Assembly: GCA_900102235.1 (NCBI GenBank) | Contig: FMVL01000012.1 | Coordinates: forward strand, 1 to 64,000 | From: Lachnospiraceae bacterium XBB2008 | GTDB taxonomy: Bacteria > Bacillota > Clostridia > Lachnospirales > Lachnospiraceae | DNA: 64,000 nt | Reading direction: 5' to 3' | Shown: piece by piece, positions 54,203 to 63,290 of the stretch | How the letters are laid out: each line of letters opens with the position of its first letter | Position numbering within the stretch: the first letter of the stretch is position 1 | Notes under the pieces: generated by a model | Told to the model about the DNA's origin: nothing | Seen by the model: only the letters and a program-made list of their open reading frames with translations | Databases searched by the model: none | Made by a program: the position numbers and the translations under genes

Positions 54203-54607
54203 ATGGCTGAAGGAAGCAAATTCAAGTTAAAAGTGATCACTCCGGACAGAGAGTTTTTCGAGGGTGATGTGGATATGGTCGAGTTCAACACGATGGAGGG
54301 AGAAGTCGGAATATATAAAGGACATATCCCGATATCCTTGTTCATTTCACCCGGCGTGCTCACCATCACCGCTGACGGAGAATCAAAGAATGCCGCACTC
54401 CATGCAGGTTTTGCCGAGGTCCTTCCCGACAGTGTGACCATACTTGCCGAGATCGTAGAGTGGCCCGAGGAGATCGATGTTGAAAGGGCCCAAAGCGCGA
54501 AGGAAAGAGCGGAAAGCCGTATCCGGGACGTGCTGGAGGGTACCGATATAGCCAGAGCCGAGCTTGCGCTCAGACGAGCAACGACGAGGATCGATGTCGC
54601 AAAATAA
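54203..54607 (+). CDS. atpC: F-type ATP synthase subunit epsilon
   Basis: 134 residues. KLKVITPDREFFEGDVDMVEFNTMEGEVGIYKGHIP is the beta-sandwich signature and the C-terminal half is a helical hairpin (SAKERAESRIRDVLEG). It links the shaft to the c-ring and may inhibit hydrolysis. The next gene starts inside its 3' end, so the operon continues. Confidence 0.95.
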   Translation: MAEGSKFKLKVITPDREFFEGDVDMVEFNTMEGEVGIYKGHIPISLFISPGVLTITADGESKNAALHAGFAEVLPDSVTILAEIVEWPEEIDVERAQSAKERAESRIRDVLEGTDIARAELALRRATTRIDVAK

Positions 54608-57137
54608 AAAGATACTCTCAAACATAATTAAAGGAATATATCTGGCCGCCATTTTTGTGGCGGCCTGTTTCTGTTTCAGTCATCTGCTCAGCCAGGGTAA
54701 CGTCGATATGACCACCGAGATGTCCGAACCTACGCTGCCCGTGATCCATCTCCATGTGGGAGATTATGAGGTGAACTATCTCTACGGATATGAGGTTCCG
54801 ATGGAGACGTCTTATATGCGCGACAGTCTGACCGTGGTCGGTGCTGACAGACGCATCGATTACTGTGTTGATACGTTCGGTGCCCAGATCAGTTCGATGA
54901 AATTCGAGATCAGGAGCATAGACGGCACCAGACTTGTCGAAGATACCGAGATCCGTTCGGGTTCTCCCGACTCATCGGGTAAGATCAAAGGCGATTTCAC
55001 TATCAAGGATCTGATAACGTCCGGAGATGAATATATGCTCATCTTCGTACTGAACTTAGGCGATGATCGTGCTGTCAGATACTATACGAGACTGATCTGG
55101 TCCGAGGATCTGCACATTGAAGAAAAGATCGCCTATGTATATGACTTTTCCGACAGAACATTTAATAAAGAGCGCGCCAAGGAACTGACAAAATACCTGG
55201 AGTCGAATGCATCCGGCGATAACTCGAGCTTCATGTACACCGATATACATTCCAGTTTTAAGCAGGTGACCTGGGGTAACTTAAACATCCGCCGGCTCGG
55301 TATTCCGCGAATAACGATACTGGAACTTACTCCCGCGACCGGGTATTTTAAGGTGGATTATCAGGTGTCGATCGTGGAAGAGTCGGGCGAGGCCGTCTGC
55401 GACGTGAGCGAGTACTTCCGTATCAGATATACGACCGACCGTATCTATCTGCTCAACTGGGAGAGATATCTTGCTCAGATCCCCGACGAGACCAGGGATA
55501 TCTTTGCCGAGGACCAGGTCGAACTGGGACTTGCACGTGACGTGGAGATAAAGGAGAGTGACGGCGGCAATATATTCGCTTTTGCAGATCAGGGAAAACT
55601 GATAAGCGTAAACATCCCCGATCAGAGAGTCGTGAGCATCTTCAGTTTCCGAAACGATGATCCTTCGGACTTAAGATGCGGACATCGTGACCATGCGATC
55701 CATATCCTGGATGTGGATGAAAACGGAGATGTGACATTCATCGTCTACGGATATATGAACCGAGGACCGCATGAAGGTCATGTCGGAGTAACGATATATA
55801 ACTACAACAGCGCCTATAACACATACGAAGAACTGGCTTTTGTGGAGTATACGAGGCCAGCATCGATCCTGATGTCCGGCATAAAAGAACTCTCTTACAT
55901 CGACAGGGAGGACCGCGTATATCTGATGATCGAGAGGGATGTCTATGTGATCGATACATCCGAGCAGCAGATCGTCAAGGTCGCTTCCTCACTTTCGGAT
56001 GATGCCTATCGCGTATCGGAGAGCGGACAGATGCTTCTGTGGCAGACCGAAGGTGATGTATATTCCTCCGCGAAACTGAGACTGTTAAATCTGTCCACTG
56101 GCTTAAGCGAGGATATAAAGGCCGGATACGGCGAATACATCATGCCCCTCGGATTCATGGATGAGGACATGGTATACGGTCTGGCCAAGACCAGGGATGT
56201 CGTGACCGATATCGACGGTACCATCGTGTTCCCGATGTATAAGGTGATCATCAGAGGTGCATCCGGCGATATCCTAAAGACCTATATGCAGGACGGGGTC
56301 TATGTGATGTCATGTTCGTTCAGTGAAGGCATGATGAACATGACCAGAGCTTCTCTTGATGAAAAGACAGGGATGTACGTGCCTGTGAACGACGATCAGA
56401 TAGTACGAAATGCCGAGACCGTCGGAAATGAAAATCATATAGAAATGGTAGTCACCGAGTCACTTGAAACCATCGCGCAGATAAGCATGAAGGATGCTCT
56501 CGACGATCAGAACATCTTACGTATAGTACCTCGTGAGATAGCTTATGAAGGAAGCAGGATCCTTGACCGTGAAGAGATCGATACTACAGACCACTACTAT
56601 GTATATGGCTTAAGAGGTTTCATGGGAAGCTACTTAAAGGCGTCCAATGCTTTAAACAGCGCCTACGGAATGTCGGGCGTTGTGACGGACGGACAGGGGC
56701 AGGTCATCTGGTATCGTACCGGCAGGGTCAGCAAGAACCAGATCATGGCGATCACTGAACCCGAGCAGACTACGCCCGAAGAAAGTCTGGCCGAATGCGT
56801 GGACACGATGCTCAGATTTGAGGGAGTTACCACGAATACGAGAGTGCTTCTTTCACAGGGTCAGAATGTTCAGCAGATCCTGACAGATTTCCTGGATGAA
56901 TATAAGGTGTTCAACTTAAGCGGTTGTAATCTTGATACTGTACTTTTCTATGTGAATAAGGATATTCCGGTACTGGCGATCCTGAATGATCAGTCTGCGG
57001 TTCTTATTACCGGATTTAATGAATCGGAGGTCGTGCTGTTCGACCCGTCGATCGGAGAACTTCACAAGATAAATATGACCGATGCCGATAACCTTTTTAA
57101 GGCTAACGGCTATCGGTTCCTGACATACGTTCGCTGA
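54594..57137 (+). CDS. Large membrane-anchored protein with degenerate C39-like C-terminus
   Basis: 847 residues from the ATG at 54594, overlapping atpC by 14 bases with GAGGA just upstream. One membrane helix (about 10-30) is followed by some 700 extracytoplasmic residues. The middle has repeated short beta segments (GNIFAFADQGKLISVN, HAIHILDVDENGDVTFIVYGY, RVYLMIERDVYVID) in the manner of a beta propeller. The last 90 residues resemble a C39 peptidase (GCNLDTVLFYVNKDIPVLAI...SAVLITGFNESEVVLFDP), but the catalytic histidine is absent (QSAVLIT for GHAVLIT), so it is probably inactive. The function is unknown; the position suggests cotranscription with ATP synthase. Confidence 0.82.
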   Translation: MSQNKKILSNIIKGIYLAAIFVAACFCFSHLLSQGNVDMTTEMSEPTLPVIHLHVGDYEVNYLYGYEVPMETSYMRDSLTVVGADRRIDYCVDTFGAQISSMKFEIRSIDGTRLVEDTEIRSGSPDSSGKIKGDFTIKDLITSGDEYMLIFVLNLGDDRAVRYYTRLIWSEDLHIEEKIAYVYDFSDRTFNKERAKELTKYLESNASGDNSSFMYTDIHSSFKQVTWGNLNIRRLGIPRITILELTPATGYFKVDYQVSIVEESGEAVCDVSEYFRIRYTTDRIYLLNWERYLAQIPDETRDIFAEDQVELGLARDVEIKESDGGNIFAFADQGKLISVNIPDQRVVSIFSFRNDDPSDLRCGHRDHAIHILDVDENGDVTFIVYGYMNRGPHEGHVGVTIYNYNSAYNTYEELAFVEYTRPASILMSGIKELSYIDREDRVYLMIERDVYVIDTSEQQIVKVASSLSDDAYRVSESGQMLLWQTEGDVYSSAKLRLLNLSTGLSEDIKAGYGEYIMPLGFMDEDMVYGLAKTRDVVTDIDGTIVFPMYKVIIRGASGDILKTYMQDGVYVMSCSFSEGMMNMTRASLDEKTGMYVPVNDDQIVRNAETVGNENHIEMVVTESLETIAQISMKDALDDQNILRIVPREIAYEGSRILDREEIDTTDHYYVYGLRGFMGSYLKASNALNSAYGMSGVVTDGQGQVIWYRTGRVSKNQIMAITEPEQTTPEESLAECVDTMLRFEGVTTNTRVLLSQGQNVQQILTDFLDEYKVFNLSGCNLDTVLFYVNKDIPVLAILNDQSAVLITGFNESEVVLFDPSIGELHKINMTDADNLFKANGYRFLTYVR

Positions 57138-57152
57138 TTGCACACATGCGCT

Positions 57153-57169
57153 CAATTAATCCTTAATTG
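57153..57169. repeat. Hairpin with TCC loop between convergent genes
   Basis: CAATTAA-TCC-TTAATTG lies between the stop of the 847-residue protein gene (57137) and that of prs (57173). It is like the last hairpins before gdpP and the GH18 gene. Without T-runs it is a weak terminator at best. Confidence 0.5.
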
Positions 57170-57172
57170 CAG

Positions 57173-58369
57173 CTATTCCTGACCGTCCAGATCGCCGTTG
57201 TTATATCTGGCGATGATGGTCTGGATACGTTCAACGGGATTTAAGAGATCGCTGATCGATGAATCGTGGTTCAATGTGTCGATGATATAAGCGATGTATT
57301 TACTCAGATCGCAGCTGATATACCAGTCGCGTGACATGAGCTCATCTGTCTGATATATGAGATTGGTCGTGAGGACTTTGGTGATATCTCCGGCCGCGCA
57401 TGCTTCGTCAAATCTATCGAGTCCGGCGGTAAAGAGTCCGAAGGTCGCGAAGATGAATATCCTTGCGGCGCCCCTTTTCTTAAGAGCGGAAGCTACTTCC
57501 AGAACACTTTCTCCCGAAGAGATCATATCGTCGATGATTATGAGGTCCTTGCCTTCCACGCTGGAGCCGAGGAACTCGTGAGCTACTATTGGGTTTCGGC
57601 CGTCAACGACCTGTGTAAAGTCGCGGCGCTTGTAGAACATGCCCATATCGAGACCGAGGACGTTGGCGATATAGATCGCACGGCTCATTCCGCCTTCATC
57701 GGGGCTGACTACCATCATATGCTCCGAATCGATCTTAAGATCCTTAACGGCGCCCAGCAGTCCCTTGATGAACTGGTATGCGGGCATGATGGTCTCAAAT
57801 CCGTTTAACGGGATCGCGTTCTGTACTCTGGAATCATGAGCATCGAAAGTGATGATATTGTCGACGCCCATATTCACCATCTCCTGGAGCGCAAGGGCGC
57901 AATCGAGAGATTCTCTGGCGGTACGCTTATGCTGGCGGCTCTCATACAGAAAAGGCATGATGACCGTAATGCGGCGGGCTTTGCCTCCGACAGCGGCGAT
58001 GATACGCTTCAGATCCTGGTAATGATCGTCGGGGGACATATGGTTTTCATGTCCGCACAGCGAGTATGTCAGCGAGTAGTTGGCCACATCTACGAGGATG
58101 TAGAGATCGCTTCCTCTGACCGACTCCATGATCATGCCATTGGCTTCGCCGGAACCGAATCTCGGAACCTTGGCTTCTATGATATAACTGCTTCGCTGAT
58201 ATCCTGAAAAAGCAAGTGAATCATGGTGTTCGTTTTCGCGCTCCGTACGCCACTTTACCAGGTAATAATCTACCTTTTCTCCCAGAGACTTGCATCCGGC
58301 AAGCGGGATCAGTCCCAGGGATCCAACGGGTATTGTCTGCAGATTTCTTTTTTCTTCTCTCTTTGGCAT
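57173..58369 (-). CDS. prs: Ribose-phosphate pyrophosphokinase
   Basis: 398 residues from the ATG at 58369 after CGGAGGACTC; a frame open to 58633 would add 88 residues that overlap the next gene and is rejected. The protein has the two-domain Prs build with LKRIIAAVGGKARRITVIMPFLYESRQHKR, the flexible-loop region, SPDEGGMSRA and the PRPP loop DLIIIDDMISSGESVLEVA. It has an N-terminal extension of about 70 residues relative to classical Prs, a form seen in Lachnospiraceae. It makes PRPP from ribose 5-phosphate and ATP. Next gene upstream is the DnaI-like loader. Confidence 0.93.
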   Translation of the reverse strand: MPKREEKRNLQTIPVGSLGLIPLAGCKSLGEKVDYYLVKWRTERENEHHDSLAFSGYQRSSYIIEAKVPRFGSGEANGMIMESVRGSDLYILVDVANYSLTYSLCGHENHMSPDDHYQDLKRIIAAVGGKARRITVIMPFLYESRQHKRTARESLDCALALQEMVNMGVDNIITFDAHDSRVQNAIPLNGFETIMPAYQFIKGLLGAVKDLKIDSEHMMVVSPDEGGMSRAIYIANVLGLDMGMFYKRRDFTQVVDGRNPIVAHEFLGSSVEGKDLIIIDDMISSGESVLEVASALKKRGAARIFIFATFGLFTAGLDRFDEACAAGDITKVLTTNLIYQTDELMSRDWYISCDLSKYIAYIIDTLNHDSSISDLLNPVERIQTIIARYNNGDLDGQE

Positions 58370-58383
58370 AGAGTCCTCCGAAA

Positions 58384-59358
58384 CTAGTTTTTGGCCGTCC
58401 TGAGCTTCATGCGAAGATCGGGTCCGGTCAGCTTCATATATGTATAATATCCCGTCAAACGGGAGAATATACGATCCGAATATCTGCTCTGGATATCTCC
58501 GAGCGACAGGTTGGTGCTTATGATAGTAGATCTGCGCTTGTTGTGTCTGGCGTTCAGACAGCTGAACAGAGTTGAACTGACGAACTGGTTGGCATATTCC
58601 GTACCCAGATCGTCGATTATCAGCAGGTCGCATTCGTAGAGTTCGTTATCATCGACGAGTTCGTCCTCGGAGCCTCTTCCGAACGCGGTGTCCGCGCATG
58701 CATCAAAAAAGTCCGATGCCGAAAAATAGATCACCGAATGCCCGGTCTCGAGCAGCTCATGTGCTATGCATGAGGACAGGAAAGATTTGCCCGTTCCCAC
58801 GCTGCCCACGAAGAGCAGGTTATCATAAGCGGTATCGAAATTATCCACAAAATCATGACAGATCTTAACAGCTTCACGGAAATGCTCAAGATCGGGACCG
58901 GTGAACAGATCTTCACGTAAAGTCGTGAAATTATCGGTCTCTGTGAGCGTGTGCATGTGAGACTTGTCATACAGGGTATTATATAGGATGTCGTATTCGG
59001 CTTTCTTAAGGCAGTGGCATTTGCTGCCGTTTACGTATCCCGTATCCTCACAGTCGGGGCATGTATAAGCAGGTTCCGTATAGGAAGGATCGAAGCCGTT
59101 TGCTCTTAATAACTGCGCTTGTCGATCATTTATGCGCTCGAGTTCGCGGTCCATGTCATCCAGGTTTAAACTCGGATCGAGTATATATCTTCTGGCAAAA
59201 GAAGCTGCCACGTCAGTGGCTTCGTCCTCAAGTGCGGCATACTCGGGTATGGCTGCTCTGATCTCTTCGAGGTGTTCGCGTCTTATGCGCTGCGCCTGTG
59301 TCCTTCGGATATCGTATTCCCTGGTCAGGTTTCTGTGCTGTACTTTGGTCAGTGCCAT
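58384..59358 (-). CDS. DnaC/DnaI-like helicase loader ATPase
   Basis: 324 residues. The N-terminal part has a coiled region and a zinc pattern CPDCEDTGYVNGSKCHC. The AAA+ domain has Walker A VGSVGTGKSFLSSC, Walker B LLIIDDLGTEY and sensor STNLSLGDIQSRY. Such proteins load the DnaB helicase, whose gene is also in this window. The gene begins 1 base from the DnaD-like gene, so the two form a primosome unit. An insertion of acidic residues (GRGSEDELVDDNEL) lies ahead of Walker B. Confidence 0.92.
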   Translation of the reverse strand: MALTKVQHRNLTREYDIRRTQAQRIRREHLEEIRAAIPEYAALEDEATDVAASFARRYILDPSLNLDDMDRELERINDRQAQLLRANGFDPSYTEPAYTCPDCEDTGYVNGSKCHCLKKAEYDILYNTLYDKSHMHTLTETDNFTTLREDLFTGPDLEHFREAVKICHDFVDNFDTAYDNLLFVGSVGTGKSFLSSCIAHELLETGHSVIYFSASDFFDACADTAFGRGSEDELVDDNELYECDLLIIDDLGTEYANQFVSSTLFSCLNARHNKRRSTIISTNLSLGDIQSRYSDRIFSRLTGYYTYMKLTGPDLRMKLRTAKN

Positions 59359-59359
59359 A

Positions 59360-60172
59360 TCAGTTGCTGATCAGCGCTTTTTCGAGCGCGTCGAAATCAT
59401 ATGTATTCTGCGAGATATTATTAAACTTATTGGCGGCGTTGCCGTTTGCCTGAGGCTTCTTCTTGGACGTATCGAAGCCGGGTACGTATGCGGCAGCCTG
59501 TTCAGGTGTCTTGATACCGGACTGGGCCCAGTCTATAGCTACTTTCTCAATATACCTGTGGCTGGTCTTGCCACGTCCCACACAGTACTGAAGCAGGAAA
59601 TCGGCCAGATCGTCCGAGAACTGCAGAGTCTGAGAGATGAACATCAGGGTATTTAAGTCCGCGGGAGTCAGTGTCTTGTGAAGATACTGCTCGGCTATGA
59701 AGATCAGCTGCGAAGTCTTGAATCTTGACAGATCATCGGCGGTATACTGCGGCTTGGCATAAGTGATCTCCGAAACAGGCGGTACGACTGTCAGTGAAAC
59801 CGGTGTCGGGCTGGTAACAGGTGCCTGCTCGGCAGATGGCAGATCCTTGCTGCTTGTGTCCGCTTCGAGTCTGTCCGAACTGAGCGGGAGCATGTGTACC
59901 CCGGTCAGGTTCCTGGCAGCATCATAGTCAAGGCTTAATACCTTCTTCTTCTCCCAGTAGCGGAGCGCTCTCATGACGTCCTTCTCGGTATAGTTAAAAC
60001 GATCGGCAATGTCCGATATCCCTGTTGACATATGTGCGCTGAGCATACGTGTCAGATACAGATATATCTTAAGCTGAGCGTCGTTGGCGTCCTCCATGTA
60101 CTCATCGATAAAGCGGTTGGACACAACCGTAAAATCAGCATAGTTATCCTGATAAATGTTAAAATTCCCCAT
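59360..60172 (-). CDS. DnaD domain protein
   Basis: 270 residues. The N-terminal winged helix (DNYADFTVVSNRFIDEYMEDANDAQLKIYLYL, then ISDIADRFNYTEKDVMRALRYWEKKKVLSL) and the DnaD/DnaB2 domain (LIFIAEQYLHKTLTPADLNTLMFISQTL...YCVGRGKTSHRYIEKVAIDWAQSGI) match primosome proteins of the Firmicutes. It has a low-complexity middle. It works with the DnaI-like loader that follows. The upstream region contains the DnaA-box cluster. Confidence 0.92.
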   Translation of the reverse strand: MGNFNIYQDNYADFTVVSNRFIDEYMEDANDAQLKIYLYLTRMLSAHMSTGISDIADRFNYTEKDVMRALRYWEKKKVLSLDYDAARNLTGVHMLPLSSDRLEADTSSKDLPSAEQAPVTSPTPVSLTVVPPVSEITYAKPQYTADDLSRFKTSQLIFIAEQYLHKTLTPADLNTLMFISQTLQFSDDLADFLLQYCVGRGKTSHRYIEKVAIDWAQSGIKTPEQAAAYVPGFDTSKKKPQANGNAANKFNNISQNTYDFDALEKALISN

Positions 60173-60207
60173 ATGTATTTCACCATTCCATTAGTTTAGC
60201 GATCATG

Positions 60208-60216
60208 ATTATAGCA
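60208..60216 (-). promoter_or_regulatory. Extended -10 promoter for the dnaD-dnaI unit
   Basis: On the minus strand TGCTATAAT gives an extended -10, 35 bases before the dnaD-like start at 60172. No clear -35 is visible. Confidence 0.55.
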
Positions 60217-60267
60217 TCATAACCGGACATTCAAAATGGTAAAACTCACGAAACCGATCTGCGGGCT

Positions 60268-60407
60268 TATCCACAGATTCGCGATATACCTGTGGATAAA
60301 TTATCCCGCCCTTGTCTAAAGCCTTGTCTTTCGTAATCCGGCGGAAAAAAATATCCACATCCCATTGTGGAAAAACCACTCATTCGGAATGTGGATACTG
60401 TGGATTA
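60268..60407. promoter_or_regulatory. Cluster of six DnaA-box-like sites
   Basis: TTATCCACA at 60268-60276 and its inverted copy TGTGGATAA at 60292-60300 are perfect boxes. ATATCCACA (60351-60359), TGTGGAAAA (60366-60374), TGTGGATAC (60390-60398) and TGTGGATTA (60399-60407) each differ at one position. The cluster fills the space between the murC end and the dnaD-like gene. It may give DnaA control over the primosome genes or titrate DnaA. dnaA is not in the window. Confidence 0.8.
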
Positions 60408-61823
60408 CGTTCTCTTTATCAACGACTCGCCGATGTTTACGACATCTCCCGCGCCCATCGTTATCAACATGTCATTCTTTGTGCAATTTTGCAGAACGAA
60501 TTTTTCAATGTCATGAAAATCGGATATGTGGTGACATGACGTACGCTTGCTCCTGATGAGTTTCATCAGCGTGGCCGAACTGATCCCGAGATCGTCCGTC
60601 TCACGTGCCGCATATATATCGGTAAGGATCACGTGGTCCGCCGGCGCGAGGGCTTCCGCAAAATCTCCCATCAGGGCTTTGGTCCTGGTATAGGTGTGCG
60701 GCTGGAAGATGACCCAGAGCTCGTTATGCGGAACCTTCAGAGCCGTATCGATGGTCGCGCGTATCTCGGTCGGGTGATGAGCGTAATCATCATATACATG
60801 GAATGTGCCGGTCTTGTCCGAAGTCTGGACGTCACCCTTGTATTCGAATCTGCGCTTCGAACCTCTGAAGCAGGAGATCGTCTTTAACGTGATGTCGGAG
60901 TCGATGCCGAGGTGGTCGGCCAGGGCTATCGCCGCGAGTGAATTATATACATTATGAAGTCCGGGAACTCCCACATGACATCTGCGTCCCGTATCTTCGG
61001 TCCCGTGCATTACCGTGTAGGTAGCGTGAGCGTTCTCATCGAGAACGATGTCCTTGGCAAAATAGTCGCTGGACTCGTCGTGGCCGGTCGTGATGATCTT
61101 GCACTTAAGACCTGCGGTAAACTTATGCAGGTTCGGGATGTCGCCGTTTATGATCAGAAGTCCGTCATCTGGGATAAGGGCCGCGAATTCGTGGAACGAA
61201 TGTCTGATATCGCTTAAGTCCTTGAAGAAATCCAGGTGGTCTGCATCTATATTAAGGATGATACCGATCCTCGGGAAAAAGTGCAGGAAACTGTTGGTAT
61301 ACTCGCAGGCTTCGGTCACGAACTGAGTTCCTTTTCCTATGCGGAAGTTTCCGCCGATCGAAGGAAGTATGCCGCCGATGGACAGCGTCGGATCCGTATC
61401 TGCCGCGAGCAGGATCTCGGAGATCATTGAAGTCGTGGTCGTTTTGCCGTGGGTACCGCTTACGGCTATCGGGCACTCATAAGTCTTCATGACGAGGCCC
61501 AGGAGCTCGGCACGTGAGAGTACCGTGATGCCGCGTGACTTCGCATCGTCGAGGTCGGGATTTCCGTCACGGACCGCCGCGGTGTATACCACGATCTCGG
61601 TGTCATCGGTGATATGGCTTACCGACTGGTCATATGAGATTACGGCGCCGAGGCTTTCAAGCCTCTCTGTCAGCGGCGAGCGCTTCATGTCGGATCCGGA
61701 TACCTCAAAATGCCTTGAGAGCAGAAGTTCCGCAAGCCCGCTCATGCTGATGCCGCCGATTCCTATGAAATATACTTTTTTGGGTTCATTTAAGTTAAAT
61801 TCGCACATATCGTAATTTGTCAC
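60405..61823 (-). CDS. murC: UDP-N-acetylmuramate--L-alanine ligase
   Basis: 472 residues counted from GTG 61823 (GAGG close upstream); an ATG at 61808 (MCEFNLNEPKK) is a reasonable alternative. VYFIGIGGISMSGLAE is the UDP-binding start, VSGTHGKTTTTSMI the ATP loop, and HHPTEIRATI the conserved C-terminal region. It adds L-alanine to UDP-MurNAc in the cytoplasm, the first peptide step of peptidoglycan synthesis. It stands upstream of the dnaD unit on the same strand, 232 bases away, with the DnaA-box cluster between. Confidence 0.96.
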   Translation of the reverse strand: MTNYDMCEFNLNEPKKVYFIGIGGISMSGLAELLLSRHFEVSGSDMKRSPLTERLESLGAVISYDQSVSHITDDTEIVVYTAAVRDGNPDLDDAKSRGITVLSRAELLGLVMKTYECPIAVSGTHGKTTTTSMISEILLAADTDPTLSIGGILPSIGGNFRIGKGTQFVTEACEYTNSFLHFFPRIGIILNIDADHLDFFKDLSDIRHSFHEFAALIPDDGLLIINGDIPNLHKFTAGLKCKIITTGHDESSDYFAKDIVLDENAHATYTVMHGTEDTGRRCHVGVPGLHNVYNSLAAIALADHLGIDSDITLKTISCFRGSKRRFEYKGDVQTSDKTGTFHVYDDYAHHPTEIRATIDTALKVPHNELWVIFQPHTYTRTKALMGDFAEALAPADHVILTDIYAARETDDLGISSATLMKLIRSKRTSCHHISDFHDIEKFVLQNCTKNDMLITMGAGDVVNIGESLIKRT

Positions 61824-61918
61824 AGACCTCGCTTTCTACATAATTAAATATATCGCGAAGTTATGTTAAAATCTATAGCAAGAATACTGAAATTAGATAC
61901 GATGCTGAAGGTGATTCT

Positions 61919-63184
61919 ATGAATGATTATCGGAAAAAAACAATGCGCAGGATTTTGAGAGGTCTTGCCGTACTGCTCATATCGATCCTCGCGGGAACCG
62001 TCCTGATGATCGCGGCATATTGCTGTCCCGTATCCATGATACAGAAGCATACCGGCGAATCAGTCGATATACTGAACAACGAATACGAACATTACGGCTT
62101 TGCTCCGAGGATATCAACGTCATATCCGGACCATTATACGGATGCGCTCATGCTGAGCATGGCTGCGGCACCGCGGACGGGTTCGGTTGTATATGATGCG
62201 ATGAATTGCGGACCTATGTTCATTCCTTCTTTCTCTTACGGAGAAACCCTCATGTATGTTTTCGGGGAAGGCAGCATAGATGAAGCGACCGTCGGTTCCT
62301 ATCCCCGGTACTGGCACGGGTATCTGATATGGCTCAAACCGATGCTGACCGTGATGACCTATTCCGAGATAAGGATCCTGGCCATGTGTTTTCAGCTGGC
62401 CCTGCTTCTGTGGGCCGTATACGAACTTCAGAAAAAGGACATGCGCCTCGTCCCGGGATTCTTTTTTGCGTTTCTGTTCCTGAACCCCATAACCACGGCG
62501 ATGAGCATTCAGTATGCGAGTGTCTACTGCATAACTCTGATAATGACCGCGATCATGCTTAGGTTTGACCTGTTCACGGATGACAGATGTCCGGCGGTCC
62601 TTTTCGGGGGCGGCATAGCCGTGGCGTTCTTTGACTTTTTCACATACCCGGTGGTCGCGCTCGGGATACCGCTCATCATCTCCGTGGCGCTTACGTCTGA
62701 CCGGGGCATCAGACACAATATCAAAAAGATCCTCGCAGGCTCTTTTGCCTATTTTGCGGGATATGCAGGGATGTGGGCAGGCAAATGGATCACGGCCGAT
62801 CTTCTGATAAAGAGCGGAACGATCAGGGATGCGATAAATGAGATCACGATCGATGCGACGGGAGCGGAGGACAAGGCGGTCTATACCATACCGTATGTCT
62901 ACCGGCAGATACTGATGCACATTACGCATAAGTCTATCGTGATCATAGCGGTGCTCGGGATCCTTGTGCTGGCATTCTGTCTTGTTAGAAAAAAGTGCAC
63001 CGTAAGGCCTGATATCACTACGGTCCTGATCCTTGTCATCGCACTGTATCCTTTTGTCTGGTATGCACTTGTAAAACAGCATTCGGCCACCATGACACGG
63101 ATGGAACAGAGAGAACTTGCCGTAACTATCATGGGTATTGTGACCGCAATCCTAAAAAACATTCACTTTTTGCAGAACAGGTGA
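61919..63184 (+). CDS. Polytopic membrane protein, unknown function
   Basis: 421 residues with about nine hydrophobic segments. The first is at about 15-37; a large extracytoplasmic loop (about 40-140) with CCPVSMIQKHTGESVDILNN follows. The layout, with one long first loop and clustered helices after it, resembles GT-C type glycosyltransferases or related polymer-modifying membrane enzymes, but no conserved motif confirms this. AAGGTGA precedes the ATG. It is transcribed divergently from murC with 95 bases between. Confidence 0.75.
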   Translation: MNDYRKKTMRRILRGLAVLLISILAGTVLMIAAYCCPVSMIQKHTGESVDILNNEYEHYGFAPRISTSYPDHYTDALMLSMAAAPRTGSVVYDAMNCGPMFIPSFSYGETLMYVFGEGSIDEATVGSYPRYWHGYLIWLKPMLTVMTYSEIRILAMCFQLALLLWAVYELQKKDMRLVPGFFFAFLFLNPITTAMSIQYASVYCITLIMTAIMLRFDLFTDDRCPAVLFGGGIAVAFFDFFTYPVVALGIPLIISVALTSDRGIRHNIKKILAGSFAYFAGYAGMWAGKWITADLLIKSGTIRDAINEITIDATGAEDKAVYTIPYVYRQILMHITHKSIVIIAVLGILVLAFCLVRKKCTVRPDITTVLILVIALYPFVWYALVKQHSATMTRMEQRELAVTIMGIVTAILKNIHFLQNR

Positions 63185-63290
63185 TATAATTGGTTAAAAT
63201 ACACATAAAATGTTCGGGATTTCAAAAATTTTTGTTTATGTTTAAGAGAGTGGGGTAGAAATCGCCGAACAGGGAACCAGAGGTGACGAT

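Noticed and set aside
57173-58633. An 88-residue N-terminal extension of prs
   Set aside because: It lies antisense-free but in frame over the 3' end of the DnaI-like gene, has no family likeness, and a good ribosome site precedes the ATG at 58369.
60268-60407. Chromosomal origin oriC
   Set aside because: dnaA, dnaN and rpmH are not adjacent and no clear AT-rich unwinding repeats are seen; a regulatory or titration cluster is the safer reading.
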